Of a stretch of DNA of 64,000 nucleotides, positions 51,880 through 60,241 are shown piece after piece. Position 1 is the first letter of the stretch, and every line of letters begins with the position of its first letter. The stretch covers positions 4,402,001-4,466,000 of the forward strand of contig CP036526.1 of the NCBI GenBank assembly GCA_007741555.1. The letters run 5' to 3'. This DNA is from Stieleria marina. Lineage in GTDB: Bacteria > Planctomycetota > Planctomycetia > Pirellulales > Pirellulaceae. The notes beneath the pieces were generated by a model that had not been told where the DNA came from, ran no database searches, and was given only the letters and a program-made list of their open reading frames with translations. The translations under genes were made by a program, and so were the position numbers.

Positions 51880-52704
51880 TCAACGATTCCGTCGGTCAGC
51901 TGGCAGTGACAACAGATCGCAGTGGGGAACGGTCAAAACAAGTTCGTCTGCATCAATCTGATCCATGCGATTGCTAATCCAACGATCAATCCCAATCGCC
52001 GGGGACATGCCGCGGACTCTGCGTCCAATCGACTTCACCAGGAAACGCTGCAAGTCGGCATCGGCGGCTGTCAATCGCCAGCTGCTATCCGCAATTGTGA
52101 TTTCGTTACCTTGCCCTCGAAGTCGATCGGCCAAATACGGGGCCGCTCCGACACCAATCGACGGACCAAATCCGTGGTCGCTTGTCTGATGAATAGCCAA
52201 TTGATCGCCAATCGTCGCATCAAGCGGATCCGTGGGCAAAAACTGAAGCGGACCACTCGCGGTCATCGCCGCCAGAAACGGCTTTGACGCCAATCGCGTC
52301 GCCAGGCGATCCAACCAAGAAACCGACGTCATGTCCAAGAATGCCGACGTGGTCACGGCGATCGCCGAGTCAATCGGCACCGCACGGAGCTGATCGGCCA
52401 AATTGAGTTCGATGAATTCGCAGTTTGCGTGCGCCGATTGTTCTCGGGCCAGATCAATGACTCTGGAATCGTTGTCAAATCCAACCCAACTGGTGTCAAC
52501 TTTTTGCAGCGGCTGCAGGAACCGCAAATTGGTTCCCGTACCGCAAGCTAAATCAATGACGGCGCCATCGCTGCGCAGCTGCTCTTGCCAATACGTAACC
52601 CACTGCTCCGCCAATGCGACGCTTCGTGACCGAGCGTCGTATTGTGCACGAAGCGACAGCCAATCGCTTGGCTCGCGGCCGCTAGGTTGGGATTCCGTCG
52701 ACAC
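51880..52704 (-). CDS. Class I SAM-dependent methyltransferase
   Basis: 274 residues from a GTG at 52704 that overlaps the deoC stop (TAGTG), so translation is probably coupled. The methyltransferase motif I is VIDLACGTGTNLRFLQPLQ, followed by GFDNDSRVIDLAREQS (acidic residue for the ribose), and the domain runs to about residue 180. NLADQL and AIAVTTSAFLDMTS fit motifs II-III. The carboxy 90 residues hold an all-helix segment (DADLQRFLVKSIGRRVRGMS). The substrate is unknown. It ends a minus-strand gene row with deoC, the oxidoreductase and the LmbE-like gene. Confidence 0.85.
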   Translation of the reverse strand: MSTESQPSGREPSDWLSLRAQYDARSRSVALAEQWVTYWQEQLRSDGAVIDLACGTGTNLRFLQPLQKVDTSWVGFDNDSRVIDLAREQSAHANCEFIELNLADQLRAVPIDSAIAVTTSAFLDMTSVSWLDRLATRLASKPFLAAMTASGPLQFLPTDPLDATIGDQLAIHQTSDHGFGPSIGVGAAPYLADRLRGQGNEITIADSSWRLTAADADLQRFLVKSIGRRVRGMSPAIGIDRWISNRMDQIDADELVLTVPHCDLLSLPADRRNR

Positions 52705-53429
52705 TAATAGCCTGAATCGTTCGACGCGGTGATTTCGATCGCGGGCAGGCCCAATCGCTTACGAGCTTCGCCCATCATTTCCGATGTGCGGCTGGCACCG
52801 CAGCGCGTCACGCCCAACGCTTTGACCGCCAGCAGTGCATCCAGATCGCGCACTCCGCCTGCCGCTTTGACTTGCACCTGATCGCCCGCGTGCTTGCGCA
52901 TCAGCTTCAAATCTTCGTGCGTGGCTCCGCCGGTCCCGTACCCCGTCGACGTCTTGACCCAGTCCGCGTTGACTTCCGTGCAGATCTCGCACAGCCGGAT
53001 TTTTTGCTCGTCGTTTAGATAGCAGTTTTCAAAAATCACTTTCACCTTCTGGCCCGCCGCATGAGCGACTTCGACCACCGCTGCGAGGTCTTGTTTGACG
53101 TAGTCCCAATCGCCCGAAAGCACTTGCGAAATATTGACCACCATGTCCAATTCTTCGCAGCCATCAGCGATCGCCCGTTCGGCTTCGGCACGTTTGATTT
53201 CGGTCGTGTGACCGCCATGCGGAAACCCGATCGTGGTCGAAGCACGGACGTCGGTGCCCTTTAGCATTTCGGCACAGCGTTTCAGGTGATAGGGCAGAAT
53301 GCAAACGCTGGCGACGTCAAACGCTTTGGCAAGTTCGACGCCCGCTTCCAAATCCGACACGTTCAGCGTCGGGTTCAAGAGCGAATGGTCGATCATTTTA
53401 GAAACATCGCGATAAGTAAAATCAGACAC
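52704..53429 (-). CDS. deoC: Deoxyribose-phosphate aldolase
   Basis: 241 residues. TIM-barrel aldolase joining acetaldehyde and glyceraldehyde 3-phosphate to deoxyribose 5-phosphate, or the reverse, in nucleoside catabolism. Amino motif MIDHSLLNPT; VASVCILPYHLKRC; STTIGFPHGGHTT; EELDMVVNIS (Asp in the proton relay). The Schiff-base Lys159 lies in DWVKTSTGYGTGGAT and the second Lys188 in VKAAGGVRD. Length is typical. It is followed, overlapping by one base, by the methyltransferase gene. No other deo genes are adjacent, so it may serve general aldehyde or nucleoside turnover. Confidence 0.96.
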   Translation of the reverse strand: MSDFTYRDVSKMIDHSLLNPTLNVSDLEAGVELAKAFDVASVCILPYHLKRCAEMLKGTDVRASTTIGFPHGGHTTEIKRAEAERAIADGCEELDMVVNISQVLSGDWDYVKQDLAAVVEVAHAAGQKVKVIFENCYLNDEQKIRLCEICTEVNADWVKTSTGYGTGGATHEDLKLMRKHAGDQVQVKAAGGVRDLDALLAVKALGVTRCGASRTSEMMGEARKRLGLPAIEITASNDSGY

Positions 53430-53483
53430 GGATAGCCTTCGGTTGGAGCTTGATTGAGTTATTTATATGGTCGCCGATTCAGA

Positions 53484-54638
53484 TTACTCCGACACGTCGA
53501 TCCATTTTCGCTGACGATGACTTTCTAAGATCGCTTCACACAGCAAAACTTCGCGGTGCCCGTCTTGGAACGTCGGAAATGGTCGCGGAGCACCAAAATC
53601 GCCCGCCGCGATGTAGCCGTAAAACGATCGGAACAGTTGCTTGAACGTGTCGGGAAACCCTTCAGCATGCCCGCCCGGATAGCTGGCAATCGACGCTGCC
53701 GAACCCGTCATCAGTGCGGGATCGCGGATCAACGTTTCGTTGGCACGATCACGATGCCCGATCCAAAGCGAATTGGGTTGTTCAGTGTTCATCGCGATCG
53801 TTTGCTTTGATCCGGCGATTTCAAACCGCAAGCAGTTCTTTCGGCCCGCGGTTGTCTGGGAAACATGAAGCGATCCGCGAGCGCCATCGGAAAACTGCAA
53901 CAAGATGCTGCCGGCGTCTTCTGTCGCGATCGCAACGTCTTGCGTGTCACCTTGATCGCCACCTGAAAACGTCGTGGTCTCACCGACCGGTTTCTTGCGA
54001 ACCGGATACACGGTCTGCAGATCCGCGCAAACGGAGACCACTTTTTGCCCGGTGATGAACTGCACCAGATCCAGCCAGTGAGTCCCGATGTCGGCGACCG
54101 CGCGAAGCTCTCCGCCGTCTTTGGCCATCACTCGCCAATTGAAATCCGTCTCCTTGAGCAACCAGTCTTGCACGTACGATCCTGTAACGTGCAACGTCGT
54201 GCCAAAGTCTTTGCTCGCGACGCGATCGGCGGCTTCGTGACAAAGCGGGTAAAACCGAATGTTGTATGCAACTCCGGCAACACAGCTGGACGCTTCGCTT
54301 AGTTGGACCAATTCGCTGGTTTCGCGCGAATTCATCGCCAGCGGTTTTTCGCACAAAACATGTTTGCCGGATCGCAGGACCGCTGCAGCTTGTTCAAAGT
54401 GATAGCGGTTGGGCGATGTCAGATGCACCGCATCGACGGCGCCGTCGGCCAGCACGTCGTCAAGCGATCCATATCCGGTCGCAACCCCAAGTGCGTCAGC
54501 CGAACGCTGGGACTTTTCTTTCGACGACCCCAGAATCCCGGCCACATGGATTCCCGCGCGACGCAGGGCTTCGACGTGCACCGGCCCGATGAAACCGGTA
54601 CCGACGACGACGGCGGTAAGTGTTCTATGCTGTGTCAT
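53484..54638 (-). CDS. Gfo/Idh/MocA-family oxidoreductase
   Basis: 384 residues from ATG 54638, where the Rossmann fold starts (TAVVVGTGFIGPVHVEALRR); a longer frame is not needed. NAD(P) binding GTGFIGPVHV at about 12-21, HVAGILGSS, then VDAVHLTSPNRYHFEQA and KHVLCEKPLA with the Lys of EKP in the family's active site. A carboxy alpha/beta domain follows (GGELRAVADIGTHWLDLVQF). It oxidises or reduces a sugar or inositol derivative. The gene sits 58 bases downstream of the LmbE-like deacetylase; together they suggest turnover of an amino sugar or sugar alcohol. The substrate is not predictable. Confidence 0.92.
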   Translation of the reverse strand: MTQHRTLTAVVVGTGFIGPVHVEALRRAGIHVAGILGSSKEKSQRSADALGVATGYGSLDDVLADGAVDAVHLTSPNRYHFEQAAAVLRSGKHVLCEKPLAMNSRETSELVQLSEASSCVAGVAYNIRFYPLCHEAADRVASKDFGTTLHVTGSYVQDWLLKETDFNWRVMAKDGGELRAVADIGTHWLDLVQFITGQKVVSVCADLQTVYPVRKKPVGETTTFSGGDQGDTQDVAIATEDAGSILLQFSDGARGSLHVSQTTAGRKNCLRFEIAGSKQTIAMNTEQPNSLWIGHRDRANETLIRDPALMTGSAASIASYPGGHAEGFPDTFKQLFRSFYGYIAAGDFGAPRPFPTFQDGHREVLLCEAILESHRQRKWIDVSE

Positions 54639-54696
54639 CGTGTTGATTCTGTCATCGTGTGGGTGTTCTTGCGATCCAAAGTCTTTCCGCTTGCGT

Positions 54697-55464
54697 CTAG
54701 CGGTTGTCCACGATGATGTCCGCCAGCGCATCGGCCAATGGGTCATCGTTTTCACCGCAAAACCCCCAGTGCTCACGACGCCGCCAGCCTTCGGCATACT
54801 CAAACTTGCCACTCATACGGCCCATCTCCAAGCTGATGTTCCGCAACGTTTGCAGATAGCTATCCTGCCCCTGGCTCTCATCCAGCCACTGTTTTTGGCT
54901 CGCGTGACACGCCAGGGCTTCGACTTTTTGTTCGACGACGTCCGTATCATCGACAAAGAAGTGCGGCACGACAGTTTCGCCCAGCGGCGTTTTGTTGCCG
55001 ACCGGTTGGCAGTGGTACACGGTGACCGGATCGGCATACGTTTCCACCGGCGGATCGCTGGGCAAATTTGGCATGCCATGAGCAAACGCAGCACTGACCG
55101 CCAACCGGCAGCAGATTTCGTGGTCTTCCATGTAATCGATCGGCGGATGAGTCAGCAGAATCGTCGGCTTGGCCATTCGCACGATCGCAGCGACTTTCTT
55201 CAGGTTCTGCGTCGTGTAGGAAGCTTCCATGTCGGGATAAATCGGCGGATAGTGCGTCGCCCCCAAAACCTTGCAAGCCTCGCGGGCCTCTTCTAATCGG
55301 GTCGCAGCACACTCGGCCGGGTCCATCGTGGTCGACCCACGCGACCCGTCGCACAAACAGACATAGTGCAAATCCCAGCCGCGCTTGCCTAACTGCAGCA
55401 GCGCTCCGGCCATAAAAAATTCGATGTCATCCGGGTGAGCACAGATCGCGAGAACCGACGGCAT
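54697..55464 (-). CDS. LmbE/PIG-L family deacetylase
   Basis: 255 residues. The Zn-binding signature AHPDD is at residues 9-13 (LAICAHPDDIEFFMAG), with the second ligand in THPPIDYMEDHEICCRL. VCLCDGSRGST and the spread of helices match the N-acetylglucosaminyl deacetylase superfamily (PIG-L, MshB, BshB). The reaction is removal of an acetyl group from an N-acetylglucosamine derivative such as a glycolipid or thiol precursor. It is first in a minus-strand gene row with a Gfo/Idh/MocA oxidoreductase. Start ATG 55464. Divergent from argS. Confidence 0.93.
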   Translation of the reverse strand: MPSVLAICAHPDDIEFFMAGALLQLGKRGWDLHYVCLCDGSRGSTTMDPAECAATRLEEAREACKVLGATHYPPIYPDMEASYTTQNLKKVAAIVRMAKPTILLTHPPIDYMEDHEICCRLAVSAAFAHGMPNLPSDPPVETYADPVTVYHCQPVGNKTPLGETVVPHFFVDDTDVVEQKVEALACHASQKQWLDESQGQDSYLQTLRNISLEMGRMSGKFEYAEGWRRREHWGFCGENDDPLADALADIIVDNR

Positions 55465-55623
55465 GGAAAGACGTTCTTCAAAAGAGGAATCGAGCGTGGG
55501 AGTTGGGCCCGAAGTTTACCAAATCAGCCGTCTACCGGGAGTCGAAGCCCGCGTGATATTCTGACGTGACCAAACCGTCTTTGATTCTGCCGACCTTCTT
55601 CTGCCAATTCGCTGATCGCCACC

Positions 55624-57603
55624 ATGCACCTTCCCGCTATTTTGCAAGAACGCCTTTCCGACGCCCTGTCCGGATTGACCGATTCGCCTGAACAATATGC
55701 GTCGATGATTCGCGGCACCACTGATCCCGCCTTTGGTGATTATCAAGTCAACTGCGCGATGCCGCTGGCCAAACAGATCGATGGCAAAAACCCCCGTGAA
55801 ATCGCCGGCGAGATTGTCGACAACCTCAAGGTCGACGATCTGTGCCAATCCAGTGACATCGCGGGCCCCGGGTTTATCAACTTAAAAATTGACGATCAGT
55901 TCCTTGCTGACTCGTTGGCCAAGTTGCTCGGCGATGAACGTTGCCTGGTCCAACCGGTCAACGCCCCCAAAAACATCGTGGTTGATTTTTCGTCGCCCAA
56001 TGTTGCCAAACCAATGCACGTCGGCCACATCCGCAGCACGGTGATCGGCGACTCACTGGCTCGGATTCTTGGCTTCCTGGGCCACAACGTCACGACCGAC
56101 AATCACCTAGGCGACTGGGGCACTCAGTTTGGCATGATCATCTACGGGTACAAGCATTTTGGCGATCCGGACGTGGTCAAGAAGAACCCGGTGCCCGAAT
56201 TGGCGTTGCTGTATCGCAAAGTGAATCAGCTGATCGACTACCGCAAAGCCGTCGCGTCGGTCGAACCAAGCAAGCAGGCGATCGCCGAAACGGAAATCCT
56301 GGTCAAGCAAACCGAGGCCGAATTGGCAGCGACGGAAAAACCGAACAAGAAAAAACGCAAAGCCCTGGCGAATCTGAAACGCCGATTGTCATCCAGCCAA
56401 GACAACTTGGCGGCAGCGCAAGCGAAAATCGCAGCGGTGCTGGCGGATCCCGAAACCGCCAAAACGGCCGACCAGCATGCCACGATCGACAAAGATGTCT
56501 TGGCCGAAACGGTCAAACTGCACGAAGGCGACGAAGAGAACCTGACGCTGTGGAAAGAATTCCTGCCGTTCTGCAAAGACGAAATCAATCGCATCTACGA
56601 TCGATTGCACGTGTCGTTTGATCACACGTTGGGCGAGAGTTTTTATCATTCGATGTTGGCCGACGTGGTCGACGAATTGGTCGACAAAGGATTGGCAAAG
56701 AAAAGCGACGGAGCCGTTTGCGTGTTCTTGGATGGCTACGACGCTCCGATGATCATTCGCAAACAAGACGGTGCGTTTTTGTACGCGACCACGGACTTGG
56801 CCACGCTGAAGTACCGCGAGGACACATTTAATCCTGACGAAGTCCTGTATGTCGTCGATTCACGCCAGGGCGAACATTTCCAAAAACTGTTTCAAGTCGC
56901 CAAACTGATCGGCCACGACAAAGTCCATTTGGAACACGTCAATTTCGGAACCGTCCTGGACGAAAACGGTCGCCCGATGAAAACACGAAGCGGCACGCTA
57001 ATCGGGCTGGAAGGCTTGTTGGACGATGCCGTCGCAGGGGCTCGCAGCGTCGTTTGCGATCCCGAACGATTGGCCAAGATGGATCCGCCGATGGATCAAG
57101 ACGAACAGAACGCCATCGCCGAAGCCGTCGGGATCGGAGCGATCAAGTACGCTGATTTGGCACACCACCGGACCAGCGACTACCGCTTTAGTTTGACCAA
57201 AATGGTTTCGCTTGATGGCAACACGTCGGCGTACATTCAGTATTCCGTCGCACGCACGCAGAGCATTCTTCAAAAAGTCGGCACGGATCAGTCGGCCATC
57301 ATCGATCGCGTGGCCCAGCATTCGATCCAGTTCACCGATCCCGCCGAACGGACTTTGGCGTTGATGTTGCTCAAGTTTGAAGAAGCCTTGGTCAACGTCC
57401 ACAACGACTACGCCCCCAATCAATTGGTCGACTATTTGTTTGACACGGCCAAGGCCTACGCAAGTTTCAACGAACAGTGCCATGTGATGAACGCCGAAAC
57501 TGACGCGATCCAGACGACTCGGTTGGCACTGGTCGCGTCGACTGGCAACGTGCTGAAAAAAGGCCTTTCGCTGCTGGGCATCGCTTCGGTCCCACGCATG
57601 TAG
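55624..57603 (+). CDS. argS: Arginyl-tRNA synthetase
   Basis: 659 residues, longer than the usual 550-580. It attaches arginine to tRNA-Arg in the cytoplasm. The HIGH-like motif is PMHVGHIRST (HVGH at 132-135), preceded by the amino ArgN domain (QVNCAMPLAK, AGPGFINLKI). The catalytic core continues with DNHLGDWGTQFGMIIYG and later YATTDLATLKYR and EHVNFGTVLDENGRPMKTRSG; the DALR anticodon domain is the last 120 residues (YSVARTQSIL). An extra stretch at about 205-295 is charged and helical (RKAVASVEPSKQAIAETEIL, ATEKPNKKKRKALANLKRRL), predicted as a coiled-coil hairpin inserted in the core. Divergent from the LmbE-like gene. Confidence 0.97.
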   Translation: MHLPAILQERLSDALSGLTDSPEQYASMIRGTTDPAFGDYQVNCAMPLAKQIDGKNPREIAGEIVDNLKVDDLCQSSDIAGPGFINLKIDDQFLADSLAKLLGDERCLVQPVNAPKNIVVDFSSPNVAKPMHVGHIRSTVIGDSLARILGFLGHNVTTDNHLGDWGTQFGMIIYGYKHFGDPDVVKKNPVPELALLYRKVNQLIDYRKAVASVEPSKQAIAETEILVKQTEAELAATEKPNKKKRKALANLKRRLSSSQDNLAAAQAKIAAVLADPETAKTADQHATIDKDVLAETVKLHEGDEENLTLWKEFLPFCKDEINRIYDRLHVSFDHTLGESFYHSMLADVVDELVDKGLAKKSDGAVCVFLDGYDAPMIIRKQDGAFLYATTDLATLKYREDTFNPDEVLYVVDSRQGEHFQKLFQVAKLIGHDKVHLEHVNFGTVLDENGRPMKTRSGTLIGLEGLLDDAVAGARSVVCDPERLAKMDPPMDQDEQNAIAEAVGIGAIKYADLAHHRTSDYRFSLTKMVSLDGNTSAYIQYSVARTQSILQKVGTDQSAIIDRVAQHSIQFTDPAERTLALMLLKFEEALVNVHNDYAPNQLVDYLFDTAKAYASFNEQCHVMNAETDAIQTTRLALVASTGNVLKKGLSLLGIASVPRM

Positions 57604-57977
57604 TTTTCACGTAGGCGGGTCCCACGCGTCGGGCAGGTTGGTTCCGCGTGTGACGTAGGTAAATTTTTGTCGCCACGCTGGGTTATCACTGCTACGCGGG
57701 GTTATCACTGCCACGCTAGTTTTTGACTGCCACACTGGAGTTTTCATAACCACGCTGGGATCGACTGCACGTCTGGCAGAGACGGTTTGCCTTGGCCATC
57801 GACTCAGCCCCGGTCCGGTCAGGTGCGATCCGGTCCGGTCCGGTCGCAGGGATTGTTCGGATCGCATCGATCGACGCCGACCGGCAACCGCCTACCGACG
57901 GAAAACCGAGGCAGGTTCTGATATTCCGAGGGGCTCCCCAACCGCCGTTGAGTGTAGAATGGCGGTTGGAAGTCGCA
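57604..57977. other. Spacer with minisatellite-like repeats
   Basis: 374 bases between argS and the kinase gene. It contains the 19-base array at 57672-57785 and CGGTC runs at 57811-57820 and 57831-57845. No gene or terminator was recognised. Confidence 0.55.
57672..57785. repeat. 19-bp tandem repeat, about six copies
   Basis: Units of 19 bases with consensus GCCACGCTGGGTTATCACT start at 57672, 57691, 57710, 57729, 57748 and, weakly, 57767. The first two are closest, later ones decay. Exact period and head-to-tail order show a minisatellite rather than a CRISPR (no spacers). Confidence 0.88.
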
Positions 57978-59561
57978 ATGGGAAAATTGCCCACGGCCCT
58001 TTCTCTCCTCATCCCACCACTACGCAATCAGGCCTCCCCTGGGCCGCTTATTGAATCAATGGACGGTCCAACAACACCTGAAGAATTCGTTGCGCGCATC
58101 TCGGAATTGGGATTAGCCACGCGCCGCGAAGTGGCTCGAGCATCCAAAGATTTGGGTGTCGGCGAACGAACGCTCAAAGACGCCGTCGCAGTCATGCAGC
58201 GTCACGGTTTGGTCACGACGCTGCAGTCGGACAAAATTCTCAAGGGCGACAAAACCGGTTACTTTTACGGTGACTACAAAGTCCTGTATCTGATCGGGCA
58301 AGGTACGTTTGCCCGCGTGTATCGCGCCCAGCTTGGCGACGAAGTCTTCGCGGTCAAAGTCCTGCGCAAACGTTTTCGCGACGAAGCCAAAGAACTGGAG
58401 CAGTTTCTGCGCGAAGGCCGCATGGGACTGAAACTTCGACACCCCAACATCGTCAGTATCATCGACGTCGTGCCTGATGTCCGCACACCGTTCTTGGTGA
58501 TGGAATTTGTCGAAGGCCAGACGCTTCGTTCGCTCGTAAAAGTTCGCGGCAAACTGCCTGCGCTGCTGGCGTTGCAACTGATGTCGGATATTGCCTCGGG
58601 CTTGGCTCATGCGCAAAGTCTGGGGATCTCGCACCGTGACTTGAAACTGTCCAACGTTCTGATTTCGTCCGACGGTCGCTGCAAACTTGTTGACTTTGGA
58701 CTGGCCGCTTTGGCGGACCGCAAAGACCCCGAACAGATGGCCGATTGCCCCAACGCTCGCGCAATCGACTATGCCGCTTTGGAACGCGGCACCGGTGTTC
58801 GCAAAGACGATCCGCGAAGCGACGTGTACTTTGCCGGCAACATGCTTTACCACATGATCGCAGGAGTCCCGGCGCTGACCGAAACTCGCGACCGCTTGCA
58901 GCGATTAGGCGTCAATCGTTTTCACGAAGTCCGTCCGTTGCACGAATTGGTGCCCGATGTCCCCGGCGTTGCCAACGGTGTCGTGCAACGAGCAATGGAA
59001 GTGAATCCCGACAAGCGATTGCAAAGCGCAGCCGCATTGAACGCGGAATGCAAAAAAGCCATCGAACACCTACAACGCTATGGGCCCGAGGGAAAACCCA
59101 AGGGCGATGACGAACAGGGCCAAACTGAAGAAGACGAGCTCCCAACCATCGAAGGCGAAGGCTATGTCGTGATGTTGGTTGAATCAAAAGCCAAGTTGCA
59201 AAACGCGATTCGCGAACGCCTGAAATCGCGTGGCTATCGCGTTCTAGTGATCCAAGATCCCAACCGTGCGTTGAATCGTTTTGCCGAAGGAGAAGATCGT
59301 CCCGCTGACTGCGTGATCTTTGGCGCCTCGGAACTGGGATCGCTGGCGCTCGAAGCGTACAACAAGTTCGCGTCCGATGAACACACTTGCGAAATCCCCG
59401 CCATTTTGCTGGTCGATCGCAAGCAAAGCAAAATCATCGCCGAAGCACGCCGTGGCGGAAAACGGCTGATGCTAGGTCTACCGCTGAAAGTCCGCGAACT
59501 GCGCGGAGCGTTGATGAAATTGCTAGCCGACGTCGAACGACGCGAAATCGGCACTTACTAA
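57978..59561 (+). CDS. Ser/Thr protein kinase fused to a pseudo-receiver domain
   Basis: 527 residues from ATG 57978 (GGAAG ahead); ATG 58059 is an alternative. Residues about 30-95 form a small helical DNA-binding-like region (TPEEFVARISELGLATRREV). The kinase domain (about 98-370) is complete: loop LIGQGTFARVY, Lys127, HRDLKLSNVL (Asp221), DFGLA at 239-243, DPRSDVYFAGNMLYHMIAG. After an acidic linker (DDEQGQTEEDELPT) residues about 395-516 have the layout of a CheY-like receiver: YVVMLVESKAKLQNAIRERL, RPADCVIFGASELGSLALEA. The phosphoacceptor Asp is missing (Gly/Ala at about 449-450). No membrane segment. Soluble, likely regulated by protein contacts. Confidence 0.88.
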   Translation: MGKLPTALSLLIPPLRNQASPGPLIESMDGPTTPEEFVARISELGLATRREVARASKDLGVGERTLKDAVAVMQRHGLVTTLQSDKILKGDKTGYFYGDYKVLYLIGQGTFARVYRAQLGDEVFAVKVLRKRFRDEAKELEQFLREGRMGLKLRHPNIVSIIDVVPDVRTPFLVMEFVEGQTLRSLVKVRGKLPALLALQLMSDIASGLAHAQSLGISHRDLKLSNVLISSDGRCKLVDFGLAALADRKDPEQMADCPNARAIDYAALERGTGVRKDDPRSDVYFAGNMLYHMIAGVPALTETRDRLQRLGVNRFHEVRPLHELVPDVPGVANGVVQRAMEVNPDKRLQSAAALNAECKKAIEHLQRYGPEGKPKGDDEQGQTEEDELPTIEGEGYVVMLVESKAKLQNAIRERLKSRGYRVLVIQDPNRALNRFAEGEDRPADCVIFGASELGSLALEAYNKFASDEHTCEIPAILLVDRKQSKIIAEARRGGKRLMLGLPLKVRELRGALMKLLADVERREIGTY

Positions 59562-59708
59562 CACGCCGAAACGATCGTCGGGCCGGCGTCCTTCGTCTGC
59601 CTGCACGCCATCGGCGCCGCAGCGTATTTCGCCCCGCGGTCGCCCATCGCGCCACCGCTCGCTGGCATTATCCAGTATCTTGCAGCGTTCATCTGGCAGC
59701 TTTGTCGG

Positions 59709-59736
59709 GCGACCGAATGCCCGCGACCGAATGCCC
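59709..59736. repeat. 14-bp perfect tandem duplication
   Basis: GCGACCGAATGCCC twice (59709-59722, 59723-59736), in the gap between the kinase gene and the small gene at 59827. Confidence 0.9.
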
Positions 59737-59826
59737 GCGTCAGAACCCCCGATGAAAAGCCCGTCGCTTCTGCGATGCTGCTGTTTCCAGATTCCTCCCC
59801 TTCAGATTCTTTCCCCTTCTAGATCA

Positions 59827-60219
59827 ATGTCCAACAAAATCTCCATCAGCCTCGTCTGCTGCCAAGACACACCTGCACAACACTCGCAGATCGTGACCAT
59901 CGAAGCCAACACTTCGGTGCTTTCGGATCAGCTGATTTCCGAAGCACAGCAAAACCTTGATGCCAACGAATCCAAAGGCCTGCACTTGGCTGCCGAACAC
60001 GAAACCCACGGACCGGTTTCTTATGTGCAACAAGTCAACGAAGGCGGATTCTTTGTCTACGTCGGCGATCCCGCCGCGCTGACGGAACACTGGTTTGGGC
60101 CGGGTTCTTACGTCGCATTCGTCGATTCCCAAGGCACAGGCCATGCTTCCAAAGTCGGTCCCGAGGGGTGCAAACGAACATTTCGCATGTTGAAAGGACA
60201 TCTGAAACCAACCGCTTAA
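59827..60219 (+). CDS. Small hypothetical protein
   Basis: 130 residues from ATG 59827; a longer frame back to 59680 contains the tandem duplication and has no support. The protein is soluble, without signal peptide or membrane helix: SNKISISLVCCQDTPAQHSQ, then NTSVLSDQLISEAQQNLDAN, GPVSYVQQVNEGGFFVYVGD and SYVAFVDSQGTGHASKVGPE. The alternation suggests a small alpha/beta or beta-barrel fold. I recognise no family. The next gene begins 22 bases after its stop, so the two may be co-transcribed. Confidence 0.6.
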   Translation: MSNKISISLVCCQDTPAQHSQIVTIEANTSVLSDQLISEAQQNLDANESKGLHLAAEHETHGPVSYVQQVNEGGFFVYVGDPAALTEHWFGPGSYVAFVDSQGTGHASKVGPEGCKRTFRMLKGHLKPTA

Positions 60220-60241
60220 TCGAATGGACTGGAACTGGCAC

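Noticed and set aside
57672-57785. CRISPR array
   Set aside because: The 19-base units are contiguous with no spacers, and no cas genes are present.
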